NCBI RefSeq assembly: GCF_009659625.1
Contig: NZ_VOIW01000004.1
Coordinates: forward strand, 124,001-188,000
Reading direction: 5' to 3'
DNA: 64,000 bases
Source of the DNA: Pseudomonas haemolytica
GTDB taxonomy: Bacteria > Pseudomonadota > Gammaproteobacteria > Pseudomonadales > Pseudomonadaceae
Shown here piece by piece: positions 8,314 to 17,260 of the stretch. The notes beneath the pieces were generated by a model. The model was not told the origin of the DNA and did not search any database. It saw only the letters and a program-made list of their open reading frames with translations. Every line of letters begins with the position of its first letter. Position 1 is the first letter of the stretch. Position numbers and translations under genes: made by a program.

Positions 8314-9204
8314 CTACTCCAGCGGCATGACCGTCACCCGTACCTCCGGGTCATGGCTCCCTCCCCCCAGAATCACCCCACGCAACGGCGACACATCAGA
8401 GAAATCCCGGCCCCAGGCCAGGGTGATGTGCTCCAGTGCCGGCTGCACATTGTTGGTCGGATCAAAATCCACCCAGCCCGACACCGGGCAAAACACCGAG
8501 ACCCAGGCATGGGACGCATCGGCGCCGATCAGCCGTGGCTGGCCGGGCGGTGGCTGGGTCAGCAGGTAGCCACTGATATAGCGCGCGGCCAGCCCCCGCG
8601 AGCGCAGGCAGGCGAGCATCAGATGGGCGAAGTCCTGGCACACCCCGCGACGGCGCTCCAACACTTCCACCAGCGGCGTGGCGACCTGGGTGGCTTCGGC
8701 ATCGAAGGTGAACTCGCTGAAAATCTTCTGCATCAACGCCTGCGTGCCCAACAGCAAGGGCTCACCAGGCGGGAAACAGCTTTCAGAGAACTCGACGAAG
8801 GTTTTTTTCAGATGCACATAGGGCGACTCGAAGCGATAACGACAGGCTTCGATCATCTGCGCGGTCAGAGGCTGGCTGCTGTAGGTCAGGCTGTCACGGG
8901 TGTGGTCCCAGGCCGGCGATTGCTGGAAGTCCAGCACAGGCCGCGCCAGCACTTCCACGGTCAGCGCCGCGTTCACCAGTAATTCATCATGGGGCCGCTC
9001 GAACGCCAGGCGGGTGATCGGGTTGCCGAACACGTCCAGCTCATCGCGACGCGAAGACGGCTGCGGGCTGATATCCAGCTGTTGCCAGGTACAGCGCTGC
9101 CAGGCACACGGCCGCGGCCATAAGTGCGCCAGTTGCTGGGCCAGGGACACCGGGCTGTCATAGTGGTAATGGGTATCGTGGAAAATCTGGTAGCGCGCAC
9201 TCAT
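8314..9204 (-). CDS. Transglutaminase-like cysteine protease family protein
   Basis: A 296-residue protein with a bacterial transglutaminase N-terminal beta region (YQIFHDTHYHYDSPVSLAQQ, typical of the family) and a transglutaminase core with the full Cys-His-Asp triad: Cys189 in GVCQDFAH, His232 in SHAWVSVF and Asp248 in DFDPTN. Such proteins cleave or form amide bonds; the substrate is unknown. It is the last gene of a three-gene leftward cluster and overlaps the end of the ATP-grasp gene by one base, indicating translational coupling. No signal peptide is seen, so it is probably cytoplasmic. Confidence 0.88.
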   Translation of the reverse strand: MSARYQIFHDTHYHYDSPVSLAQQLAHLWPRPCAWQRCTWQQLDISPQPSSRRDELDVFGNPITRLAFERPHDELLVNAALTVEVLARPVLDFQQSPAWDHTRDSLTYSSQPLTAQMIEACRYRFESPYVHLKKTFVEFSESCFPPGEPLLLGTQALMQKIFSEFTFDAEATQVATPLVEVLERRRGVCQDFAHLMLACLRSRGLAARYISGYLLTQPPPGQPRLIGADASHAWVSVFCPVSGWVDFDPTNNVQPALEHITLAWGRDFSDVSPLRGVILGGGSHDPEVRVTVMPLE

Positions 9205-11690
9205 CACACCGACACCGTCTGCTGGCTGACATCATCCACATGGGCAAAATGGCGCAACGCCAGTCGATCCGACACTTGCCCACTCTCATCGGCGACCGCT
9301 TGCAGCAGGTCGGCCAGGCCGTCCAGCGCGGCACGCACGCTGGACTCTCCAAACAACGGGTTTTCCAGGCAACCCAGGTCGAAACGCGCCAGGCTTTCCA
9401 CCAACGGCGCCAGCCCGGTTTCCCTCGGTACACCAAAGTCATCGTTGAGGCGACGCAAGGTGCGGCTCACCAGTTTCAACTGAAACAGCACCGCGTGAGG
9501 GTTCTGCTCATCGAGCAACAACAGGTCGAGCACCGGGATCAACTGCGGCACCGCCAGGTAGCGCGAGCGATAGGTGATGCTGCTATTGCCCAGTTCCAGC
9601 AACCACTCCAGCCCAGCCTGATCGAACACCGCCACACCGCGCAGGAACGCCGCCAGGCTAGTACTGAGAAATTGCAGGCGCTCGATACGCCGGCCCATCA
9701 TCAAGAAGCGCCAGCCCTCATCGCGGGTCATGTCGTCCAGGGCAAACCCGGACAGTGCTGCGAGAGACATCACCAAGCGGTTGAGGAAATCCAGCAGTTC
9801 GCCAAAGTCCGGCGTTTCGCTTTCCAGCTCCATGGCTTCGCGTTGCAACTCCACCAGGGCCTGCCAGTTTTCCCGGGACAACTTGCCGCGTACCTGGGAG
9901 GCCGCCCACTGCAAGCGCTGCAGGTTGGCGCGCAGGCTCGAAGGCCAGTCATCACCAAGCAAGGCTGCGAGCAGGCGCTCTGGCAACTCACCTTCCTCCG
10001 GCAGCAGGCGCAGGCTCTCACCCAGCTCGACCGCCGCCTGCAACGCCAATGGATCATCGCCATCGACATAGCGCGCCAGCACGACACGCAGCCAGCGCGC
10101 GCTGTCATCGCAGCGCTCGCAATAGCGGCCAAACCAGAACAGGTTTTCCACTACCCGCGAAGGCAGGTACGGGTCGCGGCGCACCAGATCGTGGGCACCA
10201 ATCGCGCGCTGGGCTCGCCATTGTTCACCGGCACTGGCGCGTTCGCCGAGCACCCAGGTGTCCTTGCTCGCACCGCCGCGCTGCATCGAGACCACTTCGG
10301 CATCGGCCTCGGCGGCCACACGGGTGAGGCCGCCGGGCAGCACGCGATAGCCTTCATCGCTGGCCACGGCGTACACGCGCATGCCGATGGCGCGGTGTTG
10401 CAGATGGTCCTCTTCGGTGTGCCACACCGGCGCCTGGGACAATTGCGCCAGCTCCTGGGCGACATAGGCGTAAGGCCGTGCGCGCATACGCTCGGCCAGG
10501 GCCTGGCGTTGCTCGTCATTCAGGTCACGACCAAACACCGGGGCGAAACTTTGCGAAGGAAAGGCCGGCTTGATCAGCAGTTCGGGAAGCTTTTCCAGGG
10601 CCTCGGCCAGCACCGGTGCTTCACCGCACCACCAGGTGGCGATGGATGGCAGGATCAGCTCCTCACCAAACAGGAATTGGTTGATCCTGGGCAAGAAGCC
10701 GAGCAAACCGGGAGACTCCAGCACACCGCTGCCCAGGGCATTGGCCACCAGCACATTGCCTTGGCGCACGGCGTCGAGCAGGCCGGGCACGCCGAGCGCC
10801 GAGTCGGTACGCAGCTCCAGCGGATCGCAGAAATCGTCATCCAGGCGACGCATGATCGCGTGGACCCGACGCAGCCCGCTGAGGGTCTTGAGGAACACCG
10901 TGCTGTCGCGCACGGTGAGGTCGCCGCCTTCGACCAGCGGGTAACCGAGTTGGCGCGCCAGGTACAAGTGTTCGAAATAGCTCTCGTTGAAACGGCCCGG
11001 TGTGAGCAGCACGATCAGCGGCGGCTGGTCATCGCCGGGCGCCTGGCGCGCCAGGGTTTCCTGAAGTGTGCGGAAGAAACCGGTGAGGTGCTGCACCTGC
11101 AAATCACGGTACAAGTCCGGGAAGGCGCGGGACACGATGGTACGGTTTTCCAGGGCATAGCCAGCGCCCGACGGGGCTTGGGTGCGGTCAGCGGTGACCC
11201 ACCAACGGCCATCCGGCGTGCGCGCCAGGTCCACTGCGTATAAGTGCAGGAACGCGCCGTCGGGCGGCTGGATGCCCTGGCAAGGCCACAGGAAATTGTT
11301 ATGGCCGAACACCAGCTCTGCCGGCAGCAGGCCTTCCTTGATCAGGCGCTGCGGGCCATAAAGATCGGCCAGCACCGCATTGAGCAAGCGCGCACGCTGG
11401 GCGATACCCGCCGACAATTGCTGCCACTCATCCGCAGCCAGCACATGGGGCAGCAGGTCCAGTTCCCAGGGGCGATCAGCGCCCTTGGGGTCGGCGTAGA
11501 CGTTGTAAGTCACGCCGTTTTCCTGGATCTGGCGCGTCAGCAGCGCCTGGCGCTGGGCCAGTTGTGCGGGCGTGCTGCGTTGCAGGTGATCGAGCAAACG
11601 CTGCCAATGGGCACGCACTGCGCCGCTGGCATCCAGCAGTTCGTGATAGGTGCCCGCGGTCAGCGGGTAACGGTCGAGCAAGTCGGACAT
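9204..11690 (-). CDS. Circularly permuted ATP-grasp / alpha-E domain protein
   Basis: An 828-residue fusion. Residues about 60-480 form the circularly permuted type 2 ATP-grasp domain (formerly DUF404/DUF407), with the conserved segments LTPGRFNESYFEH (about 229-241), GGDLTVRD and ALGSGVLESPGLL; residues about 509-815 form the helical alpha-E domain (formerly DUF403), beginning LPSRVVENLFWFGRYCER. ATP-grasp enzymes of this class are predicted to ligate amino groups to carboxylates. Flanking transglutaminase-fold genes suggest a system that makes or trims an amide-linked peptide or modifies a protein. No signal peptide is present. The product is unknown. Confidence 0.88.
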   Translation of the reverse strand: MSDLLDRYPLTAGTYHELLDASGAVRAHWQRLLDHLQRSTPAQLAQRQALLTRQIQENGVTYNVYADPKGADRPWELDLLPHVLAADEWQQLSAGIAQRARLLNAVLADLYGPQRLIKEGLLPAELVFGHNNFLWPCQGIQPPDGAFLHLYAVDLARTPDGRWWVTADRTQAPSGAGYALENRTIVSRAFPDLYRDLQVQHLTGFFRTLQETLARQAPGDDQPPLIVLLTPGRFNESYFEHLYLARQLGYPLVEGGDLTVRDSTVFLKTLSGLRRVHAIMRRLDDDFCDPLELRTDSALGVPGLLDAVRQGNVLVANALGSGVLESPGLLGFLPRINQFLFGEELILPSIATWWCGEAPVLAEALEKLPELLIKPAFPSQSFAPVFGRDLNDEQRQALAERMRARPYAYVAQELAQLSQAPVWHTEEDHLQHRAIGMRVYAVASDEGYRVLPGGLTRVAAEADAEVVSMQRGGASKDTWVLGERASAGEQWRAQRAIGAHDLVRRDPYLPSRVVENLFWFGRYCERCDDSARWLRVVLARYVDGDDPLALQAAVELGESLRLLPEEGELPERLLAALLGDDWPSSLRANLQRLQWAASQVRGKLSRENWQALVELQREAMELESETPDFGELLDFLNRLVMSLAALSGFALDDMTRDEGWRFLMMGRRIERLQFLSTSLAAFLRGVAVFDQAGLEWLLELGNSSITYRSRYLAVPQLIPVLDLLLLDEQNPHAVLFQLKLVSRTLRRLNDDFGVPRETGLAPLVESLARFDLGCLENPLFGESSVRAALDGLADLLQAVADESGQVSDRLALRHFAHVDDVSQQTVSV

Positions 11691-11748
11691 GGAACGCTCG
11701 GCAGGGGCAAGGGGCTCAGATTAACCTAACAAACAATGCAAATCCCTT

Positions 11749-11864
11749 GTGGGAGGGGCGGTGCGACGATTCGACTTGCTCCCGATGGCGGTGTTCAGCC
11801 AAGTATCAGGTGACTGATGTACCGCAATCGGGAGCAAGTCGAATCGTCGCACCGCCCCTCCCAC
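11749..11864. repeat. Variant REPIN with extended arms
   Basis: A doublet of the GTGGGAGGGG...TTGCTCCCGAT type, with about 16 extra bases (GGTGCGACGATTCGAC) inside each arm. The insert is present, inverted, in both arms, so the arms still pair along about 40 bp. It sits between the large transglutaminase gene and the ATP-grasp gene. Confidence 0.85.
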
Positions 11865-11877
11865 ATTTGGATCGCAC

Positions 11878-14800
11878 TCAATCATCTTTATTGGGGAAAC
11901 GGCGCAAATCCAAGGTCATTGGCAATTCATCGCTCACCACTACAGTCGGCACAGGGAGCTTGCCTGGGCTATGCCCCAAGCGGAAAAACCGCGCCATCCG
12001 CCGACTCTCTGCCTCATTGGCATTCACCGGCAAGCTGTCGTAATTGCGCCCGCCCGGGTGCGCCACATGGTATTGGCAGCCGCCCAACGAGCGCTGCATC
12101 CAGGTGTCGAGCAGGTCAAACACTAACGGCGCGTGCACCGCGATGGTCGGTTGCAGGCAGTTGGCCGGTTGCCAGGCGCGATAACGCACGCCAGCGACAA
12201 ACTCTCCGACTCGGCCGGTCGGTTGCAGCGGCACCGGGACGCCATTGCAGGTCAGCAGGTAGCGCTGCGCTGGCAGGCCGCTCAACTTCACTTGCAGGCG
12301 CTCCAGGGACGAATCCACGTAGCGTACCGTGCCGCCCACCGCGCCCTCTTCACCCAGCACATGCCAAGGCTCCAATGCCTGGCGCAGTTCCAGTTCGATA
12401 CCGCTGACGGCGTAGTCGCCCACCTTGGGGAAGCGGAATTCCAGATGCGCCGCAAACCATTCGGCGCGCAGCGGGTAGCCGGCAGCATTCAGCTCGACGA
12501 TCACGTCGGCAAAGTCCTGCTCGATAAAGTGCGGCAACAGGAAGCGGTCATGCAACTCGGTGCCCCAGCGCGCCAGTTTCGGCGGTGCGTAAGGCTCGCG
12601 CCAGAACCGTGCGACCAGCGCCCGCAGCAGTAATTGCTGGGTCAGGCTCATGCGCGCATGGGGCGGCATTTCAAAGGCGCGCAGTTCCAGCAGGCCCAGG
12701 CGGCCGGTGGCGCCGTCGGGTGAATAGAGTTTGTCGATACAGAATTCGGCGCGGTGGGTATTGCCGGTCACGTCGATCAGCAGGTTGCGCAACAGGCGAT
12801 CCACCAACCACGGCGGGCATTCCTCGCCAGGGGCTGGCATCTGCGCGAAGGCGATTTCCAGTTCATACAGCACATCGTTGCGTGCCTCGTCCACCCGTGG
12901 CGCCTGGGAGGTCGGGCCGATAAACAGGCCGGAGAACAGGTAGGACAGCGACGGGTGGTTATGCCAGTAGCTGATCAGGCTGCGTAGCAGGTCAGGGCGG
13001 CGCAGGAACGGTGAGTCCTTGGGGGTCGCGCCGCCCAGCACGAAGTGGTTACCGCCGCCGGTTCCGGTGTGGCGCCCGTCGATCATGAATTTCTCGGTGG
13101 TCAGGCGAGTTTGCCGGGCCTCTTCGTAGAGGAATTCGGTGCGTTCCACCAACTCATCCCAGGTGGCGGACGGCTGTACGTTGACCTCGATCACACCGGG
13201 GTCTGGCGTCACCCGGAAATTGCTCAAGCGTGTGTCCGCGGGCGGCTCGTAACCTTCCAGCAACACCGGGCAATGCAGCTCTTGGGCTGTGGCCTCGATG
13301 GCCGCTACCAGTTCCAGGTAATCCTCGACGCGCTCCAGCGGCGGCATAAACAGGTACAGGCGCCCTTCCCGTGCCTCGGCGCACAGCGCGGTGCGGGTCA
13401 GCCAGTCGGCGGATTCGTCGACCTTCGGCACACGCTCATCGCTCGGGGCCGGCTCGCCGTGGCTGTGCAGTTGCGCGGCGGTCGGCAACTGCGGCTGATC
13501 CTGATTCGGGTCGGTCGGATGCACGAACGGATACTCCGCCGCCGTCACCCACGGCTGGGAAGCCAAGGGCAGCCGATAACCCAGCGGCGAATCGCCCGGC
13601 ACCAGGCGGCAGTGGTTATCACGCAGGTACCAGCGCCCACTCTGCCAGCGATCATTGGCCGCCGTGCGCGCCAGCGGCAGCACTTGGCCGATGACTTTAT
13701 CCAGGCCCTGGCTGAAGACTTTGCGCAGGCGTTCGCGCTCCAGCTCGTCACTCAAGCGCGGGTCCTGGGCGCTGACGTTTTGCGGCAACGCGCCTTCGCG
13801 CCACAGGTAGTAGAAGTTGTCTTCGAACGCCGGGAACACAAAGCGCGCCGGCAGTTTCAGGCGTTCAGCGACGCTGGCCAGGAAGCGCCCTGCCATCGCG
13901 CCGTCAGCCCCATAGCCTTGTTGCTCATCGGCGATCAACGCACTGTTGTGCCAGATCGGCACCCCATCGCGACGCCAATAGCAATTGAGCGACCAACGCG
14001 GCAGTTGCTCGCCGGGGTACCACTTGCCCTGGCCGAAATGCACCAGGCCCTTGGGCGCATAGTGCTGGCGCAGGCGTTGGAACAGCTCGGCGGACAGGCG
14101 ACGCTTGTCCGGCCCCAGGGCGGCGGTGTTCCACTCGGCGCCGTCGGGGTCGTCGATCGAAACGAAGGTCGGCTCGCCACCCATGGTCAGGCGCACGTCG
14201 TGCTTGAGCAGGTCAGCATCGATCTGCCGGCCCAGGGCCTGGATCGCCAGCCATTGTTCTTCGGTGTAGGGCTTGGTCACCCGCGGCGCTTCCCAAATGC
14301 GCTCTACCGACATCTCGTGGGTAAATTCGCACTCGCACGGCTCCACCAACCCGCTGATCGGCGCGGCAGAAGATGGATCGGGGCTACAGGCCAACGGGAT
14401 ATGCCCTTCACCGGCGAACAGCCCGGAAGTCGCGTCGAGGCCGATCCAGCCGGCGCCGGGCAAATACACTTCGCACCAGGCGTGCAGGTCGGTGAAGTCC
14501 ACTTCGGTGCCCGAGGGACCGTCGAGCGCTTTGACGTCAGCGGTGAGCTGGATCAGGTAACCCGAGACAAAACGCGCCGCCAAGCCCAGGTTGCGCAGCA
14601 ATTGCACCAGCAGCCAGGCCGAATCGCGGCAGGAACCGGAGGCGTTTTCCAGGGTGAACTCCGGGGTTTGCACGCCCGGTTCCATGCGGATCAGGTAGCC
14701 GATATCGGCGGCCAGACGCTGGTTCAGCCCCACCAGGAAATCCACCGCAGGCAATGGCGTTCGATCGATACCGGCCAGGTACGCGGTAAATCTTGGCGTC

Positions 14801-15168
14801 AGCGGCAAAGTTTCCAGGTACGGCGCCAGCTCGCGTTGCTCATCGGCGGCGTAGCTGAACGGGATTTTTTCGGCATACGGCTCGAGGAAAAAGTCGAACG
14901 GGTTGAACACCGCCATCTCGGCGACCAAGTCGACTTCGATGCGCAGTTCGTCGGTCTTTTCCGGAAACACCAGGCGCGCCAGGTAATTGCCCTGCGGGTC
15001 TTGCTGCCAATTAATGAAATGCTGCTCGGGCAGCACCTTCAGCGCATAAGACAAAATCCGCGTGCGGCTATGAGCCGCCGGGCGCAGACGCACAATCTGT
15101 GGGCCGAGTTCGACAGCGCGGTCGTAGCGGTAATGCGTAACGTGGTGCAACGCGACATGAATCGACAC
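11878..15168 (-). CDS. Large transglutaminase / DUF2126 protein
   Basis: A 1096-residue protein. Residues 1 to about 85 are the bacterial transglutaminase N-terminal region (IHVALHHVTHYRYDRAV); the transglutaminase core follows with triad Cys180 (GSCRDSAW), His229 (DLHAWCEVYL) and Asp245 (GLDATSG); the remaining roughly 780 residues are the DUF2126 region, recognisable from LTMGGEPTFVSIDD, WNTAALGPDKR, TGGGNHFVLGG and LRAFEMPPH. The GTG at 15166-15168 is the start because it follows a strong AGGAGG site. It is the first gene of the cluster with the ATP-grasp and small transglutaminase genes, a gene set shared by many proteobacteria and actinobacteria but not characterised biochemically as far as I know. 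Confidence 0.88.
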   Translation of the reverse strand: MSIHVALHHVTHYRYDRAVELGPQIVRLRPAAHSRTRILSYALKVLPEQHFINWQQDPQGNYLARLVFPEKTDELRIEVDLVAEMAVFNPFDFFLEPYAEKIPFSYAADEQRELAPYLETLPLTPRFTAYLAGIDRTPLPAVDFLVGLNQRLAADIGYLIRMEPGVQTPEFTLENASGSCRDSAWLLVQLLRNLGLAARFVSGYLIQLTADVKALDGPSGTEVDFTDLHAWCEVYLPGAGWIGLDATSGLFAGEGHIPLACSPDPSSAAPISGLVEPCECEFTHEMSVERIWEAPRVTKPYTEEQWLAIQALGRQIDADLLKHDVRLTMGGEPTFVSIDDPDGAEWNTAALGPDKRRLSAELFQRLRQHYAPKGLVHFGQGKWYPGEQLPRWSLNCYWRRDGVPIWHNSALIADEQQGYGADGAMAGRFLASVAERLKLPARFVFPAFEDNFYYLWREGALPQNVSAQDPRLSDELERERLRKVFSQGLDKVIGQVLPLARTAANDRWQSGRWYLRDNHCRLVPGDSPLGYRLPLASQPWVTAAEYPFVHPTDPNQDQPQLPTAAQLHSHGEPAPSDERVPKVDESADWLTRTALCAEAREGRLYLFMPPLERVEDYLELVAAIEATAQELHCPVLLEGYEPPADTRLSNFRVTPDPGVIEVNVQPSATWDELVERTEFLYEEARQTRLTTEKFMIDGRHTGTGGGNHFVLGGATPKDSPFLRRPDLLRSLISYWHNHPSLSYLFSGLFIGPTSQAPRVDEARNDVLYELEIAFAQMPAPGEECPPWLVDRLLRNLLIDVTGNTHRAEFCIDKLYSPDGATGRLGLLELRAFEMPPHARMSLTQQLLLRALVARFWREPYAPPKLARWGTELHDRFLLPHFIEQDFADVIVELNAAGYPLRAEWFAAHLEFRFPKVGDYAVSGIELELRQALEPWHVLGEEGAVGGTVRYVDSSLERLQVKLSGLPAQRYLLTCNGVPVPLQPTGRVGEFVAGVRYRAWQPANCLQPTIAVHAPLVFDLLDTWMQRSLGGCQYHVAHPGGRNYDSLPVNANEAESRRMARFFRLGHSPGKLPVPTVVVSDELPMTLDLRRFPNKDD

Positions 15169-15355
15169 GGCGGCCTCCTGCGAGCCAGGGCATGGATACA
15201 TAGCGCGCAAGACTTATGCCAGAGCGGCCGTCATTGCGCTTTTTCGTATGACCCGGTGCAGTACAGCACCAAAACGGCGCCAGCGGGGTGCCGTGGTGCG
15301 AGGCTTGCACATATTTGTGGCGCATGTGTGCCCGCGAAGTGGTGAAACGACTCAA

Positions 15356-15688
15356 TCAGGCTGCCTCACGCAGCCGGCGCACCTCAACCAACTTACCCAC
15401 CATCGAGCGATAGCCTTTGCTGTTGATCAGCAACAACCCAAGTAATGGCCAGAACAGGCTTTCACTGTAGATAAACCAGTGCGGGTGATACTGCAGCGTC
15501 GGCAACACCACCAACAGGCACATCACGAAAAAGCCCACCATGCCCCACACCGCCCAGGCGTGCCCGCGCACCACCAGGAAGTTGCTGTTGACCGAGCGCA
15601 CCAGGCCTGCAACGCTAAGCCCCGCGCTGAAAGCATCGCCTATCTGGACGATGGTGGAATGCTTGAGCTGGGAGCGGTTGGAGTCCAT
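15356..15688 (-). CDS. Membrane protein, immunity-like, with rearranged and frameshifted 5' end
   Basis: From the in-frame ATG at 15688 the product is 110 residues with about three hydrophobic segments. Its C-terminal 75 residues match the neighbouring 149-residue membrane protein (ARGYPW/VRGHAW, LLFVLP/LLVVLP, PLLGLLLLN/PLLGLLLIN, LLEIRHLRQA/LVEVRRLREA). Its first residues MDSNRSQ instead match residues 10-16 of the 310-residue protein at 16328-17260. The DNA upstream also matches that gene: TTTCAAGGAAGA, then ATGGGCAATCCC at 15714, but one C is missing, so the matching ATG is out of frame. It looks like a recombinant of the two neighbours, possibly broken at the start. Confidence 0.6.
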   Translation of the reverse strand: MDSNRSQLKHSTIVQIGDAFSAGLSVAGLVRSVNSNFLVVRGHAWAVWGMVGFFVMCLLVVLPTLQYHPHWFIYSESLFWPLLGLLLINSKGYRSMVGKLVEVRRLREAA

Positions 15689-15754
15689 GCCGATGCCGAC
15701 CAGGGATTGCCCATGGGGAGTAATCTTCCTTGAAATGGCTGTTGACTGAACTGG

Positions 15755-15844
15755 CGCTTTCGCGAGCAAGCCCGATCCCACACTTGAGCGAGTTCCAGCA
15801 TGAGAATACGGTCGAATGTGGGAGCGGGCTTGCTCGCGAAAGCG
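15755..15844. repeat. REPIN (GTGGGAGCGGGC type)
   Basis: Inverted pair with arms CGCTTTCGCGAGCAAGCCCG and its complement, of the second REP family in this window. One base is changed in the left arm (GATCCCAC rather than GCTCCCAC). It lies within the leader of the rearranged membrane-protein gene. Confidence 0.85.
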
Positions 15845-15881
15845 CTTCAATGGGGCTCACATTAACAAACAGCCTACCCAG

Positions 15882-16331
15882 TCAGCGTTTTTTGCGCGCG
15901 GCGATCACGGCTTGACGCAGGTGGCGTATTTCCAGAAGCCGCTGGCGCATTTCGCGGTGGCGATTGCTGTTGAGCAGCAGTAATCCCAGCAGCGGGAATA
16001 ACACCGCCGAACCATACACCAGGCGATTGAGGTCGTATTGAATCATCGGCAAGACGAACAGCAGGCACGCGCCGAGGTATCCCGCCATCAGCCGGGTCGC
16101 CCAAGGATAGCCACGCGCAATCATCACGTTACCAAGTACCAGGACCGCCACCAGTATCAAGATCGCCGCCCCCGAATAACTGGACTTGAGCTGCGGATCA
16201 ACCCCGCGCAAATACGTCACGCCCGCCGTGGAGATCGCGACTGAGCCAGAAAAGATCGCCATGAAAATGGTACCCATGAACACCGGAAAATAACGCGCAA
16301 GGAAACTGCGCATGTCGGGAAAGCCGTTCAT
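15882..16331 (-). CDS. Four-helix membrane protein, candidate immunity protein
   Basis: A 149-residue protein with four predicted membrane helices (about residues 15-37, 52-70, 78-100 and 105-122) and a basic cytoplasmic tail (RQRLLEIRHLRQAVIAARKK). It starts inside the stop of the 310-residue gene with an ATGA overlap, so the two are translationally coupled. A small polytopic protein coupled to a hydrophobic partner is the usual layout of immunity proteins against pore-forming toxins, but I do not recognise a named family. The neighbour at 15356-15688 is a partial paralogue. Confidence 0.68.
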   Translation of the reverse strand: MNGFPDMRSFLARYFPVFMGTIFMAIFSGSVAISTAGVTYLRGVDPQLKSSYSGAAILILVAVLVLGNVMIARGYPWATRLMAGYLGACLLFVLPMIQYDLNRLVYGSAVLFPLLGLLLLNSNRHREMRQRLLEIRHLRQAVIAARKKR

Positions 16332-17260
16332 TCCGTCAGGTCCTCATAAAGGCCGATAGCAATCGTCTCGGCAGTGCCCACGTGACCGCTTCGATAGCTG
16401 CCCCAGATACCCAAGAGCCCTCCCAGGGCATCCTTGAGTTGAGTCAGGGTTGCATGACGAATCTGCGTGGAACTGTAGCTCTTGGTCAATTTGCCGGTGC
16501 GCTGCTGCAATTTGAGCAACTTGGGGGTCAGACTTGGGTCCTTGAGGCTTAGCAATTCCTTGGTCAACTTCTTGCGCTCCTGGCGGCTCAGGCCCTTGAG
16601 CAACTCGTACCAACTCTTTCCCAATGCCGCTGCTTTGTTGGCCTTGAGCAGTCTGACCGTGGTCAAGGCACCCGTGCCGATGCCCACCAAAGAGGCCGCA
16701 TCGAGGATGGGTGAAACGGCGCCGTACCATTCGGCGTCGTCCATGCGGTCATTGGCATCAGGATCCAGTATTTCGTTATAGGTGCGCGCTACGCCAAACC
16801 CGCATTGGGCGCTGCTGGCCGCTGCAGCCGTAATGCCAATGCCTACCACGAAAGCGCTGGCGCCCGCCGTAAACGGCACTGCGACGCTACCACTGAACAC
16901 CACGATCCAACCGATCACCGCCGCGCCGCAGGAAAGGCCCATATCAAACGCCTCTTTTTGAAGGCGTCCTTCCCTAGGATCGGTCTTCACCTGCTCCACG
17001 AACTGTGCAGGCGAAATGTACTTCTGTGCCTCACGCAAAATGATGCGCTTGGGCTTGATGCTGCAGATGGGTTTGAACTCACGCAGGGTGACGACATTGA
17101 AGTCGGCGTCGATGTACACAACACCTGCGCCGACGATGCCGGGGTCAGCGTCGATGGCCGCAAACAGCCGTGGCAGGTTGACCTGGCTTTCGATGCGCTG
17201 GCGCGCCATGAACTGCGAACGGTTGGAGTCCATGCCGATGTTGAGCAGGGGATTGCTCAT
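16328..17260 (-). CDS. Unrecognised protein with central hydrophobic region, candidate membrane-active toxin
   Basis: A 310-residue protein. The N-terminal 100 residues are soluble (MSNPLLNIGMDSNRSQ, then a region ending in REAQKYISPAQFVEQVKTDP). Residues about 107-160 are a glycine- and alanine-rich hydrophobic stretch able to span the membrane twice, a second hydrophobic segment lies at about 184-205, and residues 210-265 are strongly basic. No signal peptide is present. A hydrophobic hairpin in an otherwise soluble protein, coupled to a small polytopic membrane gene, resembles type VI or contact-dependent pore-forming effectors with immunity genes. That is inference: no secretion genes, VgrG or PAAR are in the window. 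The ATG at 17260 follows AAGGAAG. Confidence 0.65.
   Translation of the reverse strand: MSNPLLNIGMDSNRSQFMARQRIESQVNLPRLFAAIDADPGIVGAGVVYIDADFNVVTLREFKPICSIKPKRIILREAQKYISPAQFVEQVKTDPREGRLQKEAFDMGLSCGAAVIGWIVVFSGSVAVPFTAGASAFVVGIGITAAAASSAQCGFGVARTYNEILDPDANDRMDDAEWYGAVSPILDAASLVGIGTGALTTVRLLKANKAAALGKSWYELLKGLSRQERKKLTKELLSLKDPSLTPKLLKLQQRTGKLTKSYSSTQIRHATLTQLKDALGGLLGIWGSYRSGHVGTAETIAIGLYEDLTE

Noticed and set aside
13045..15345. 766-codon frame antisense to the large transglutaminase gene
   Set aside because: Shadow of a GC-rich gene with a strong ribosome binding site on the other strand.
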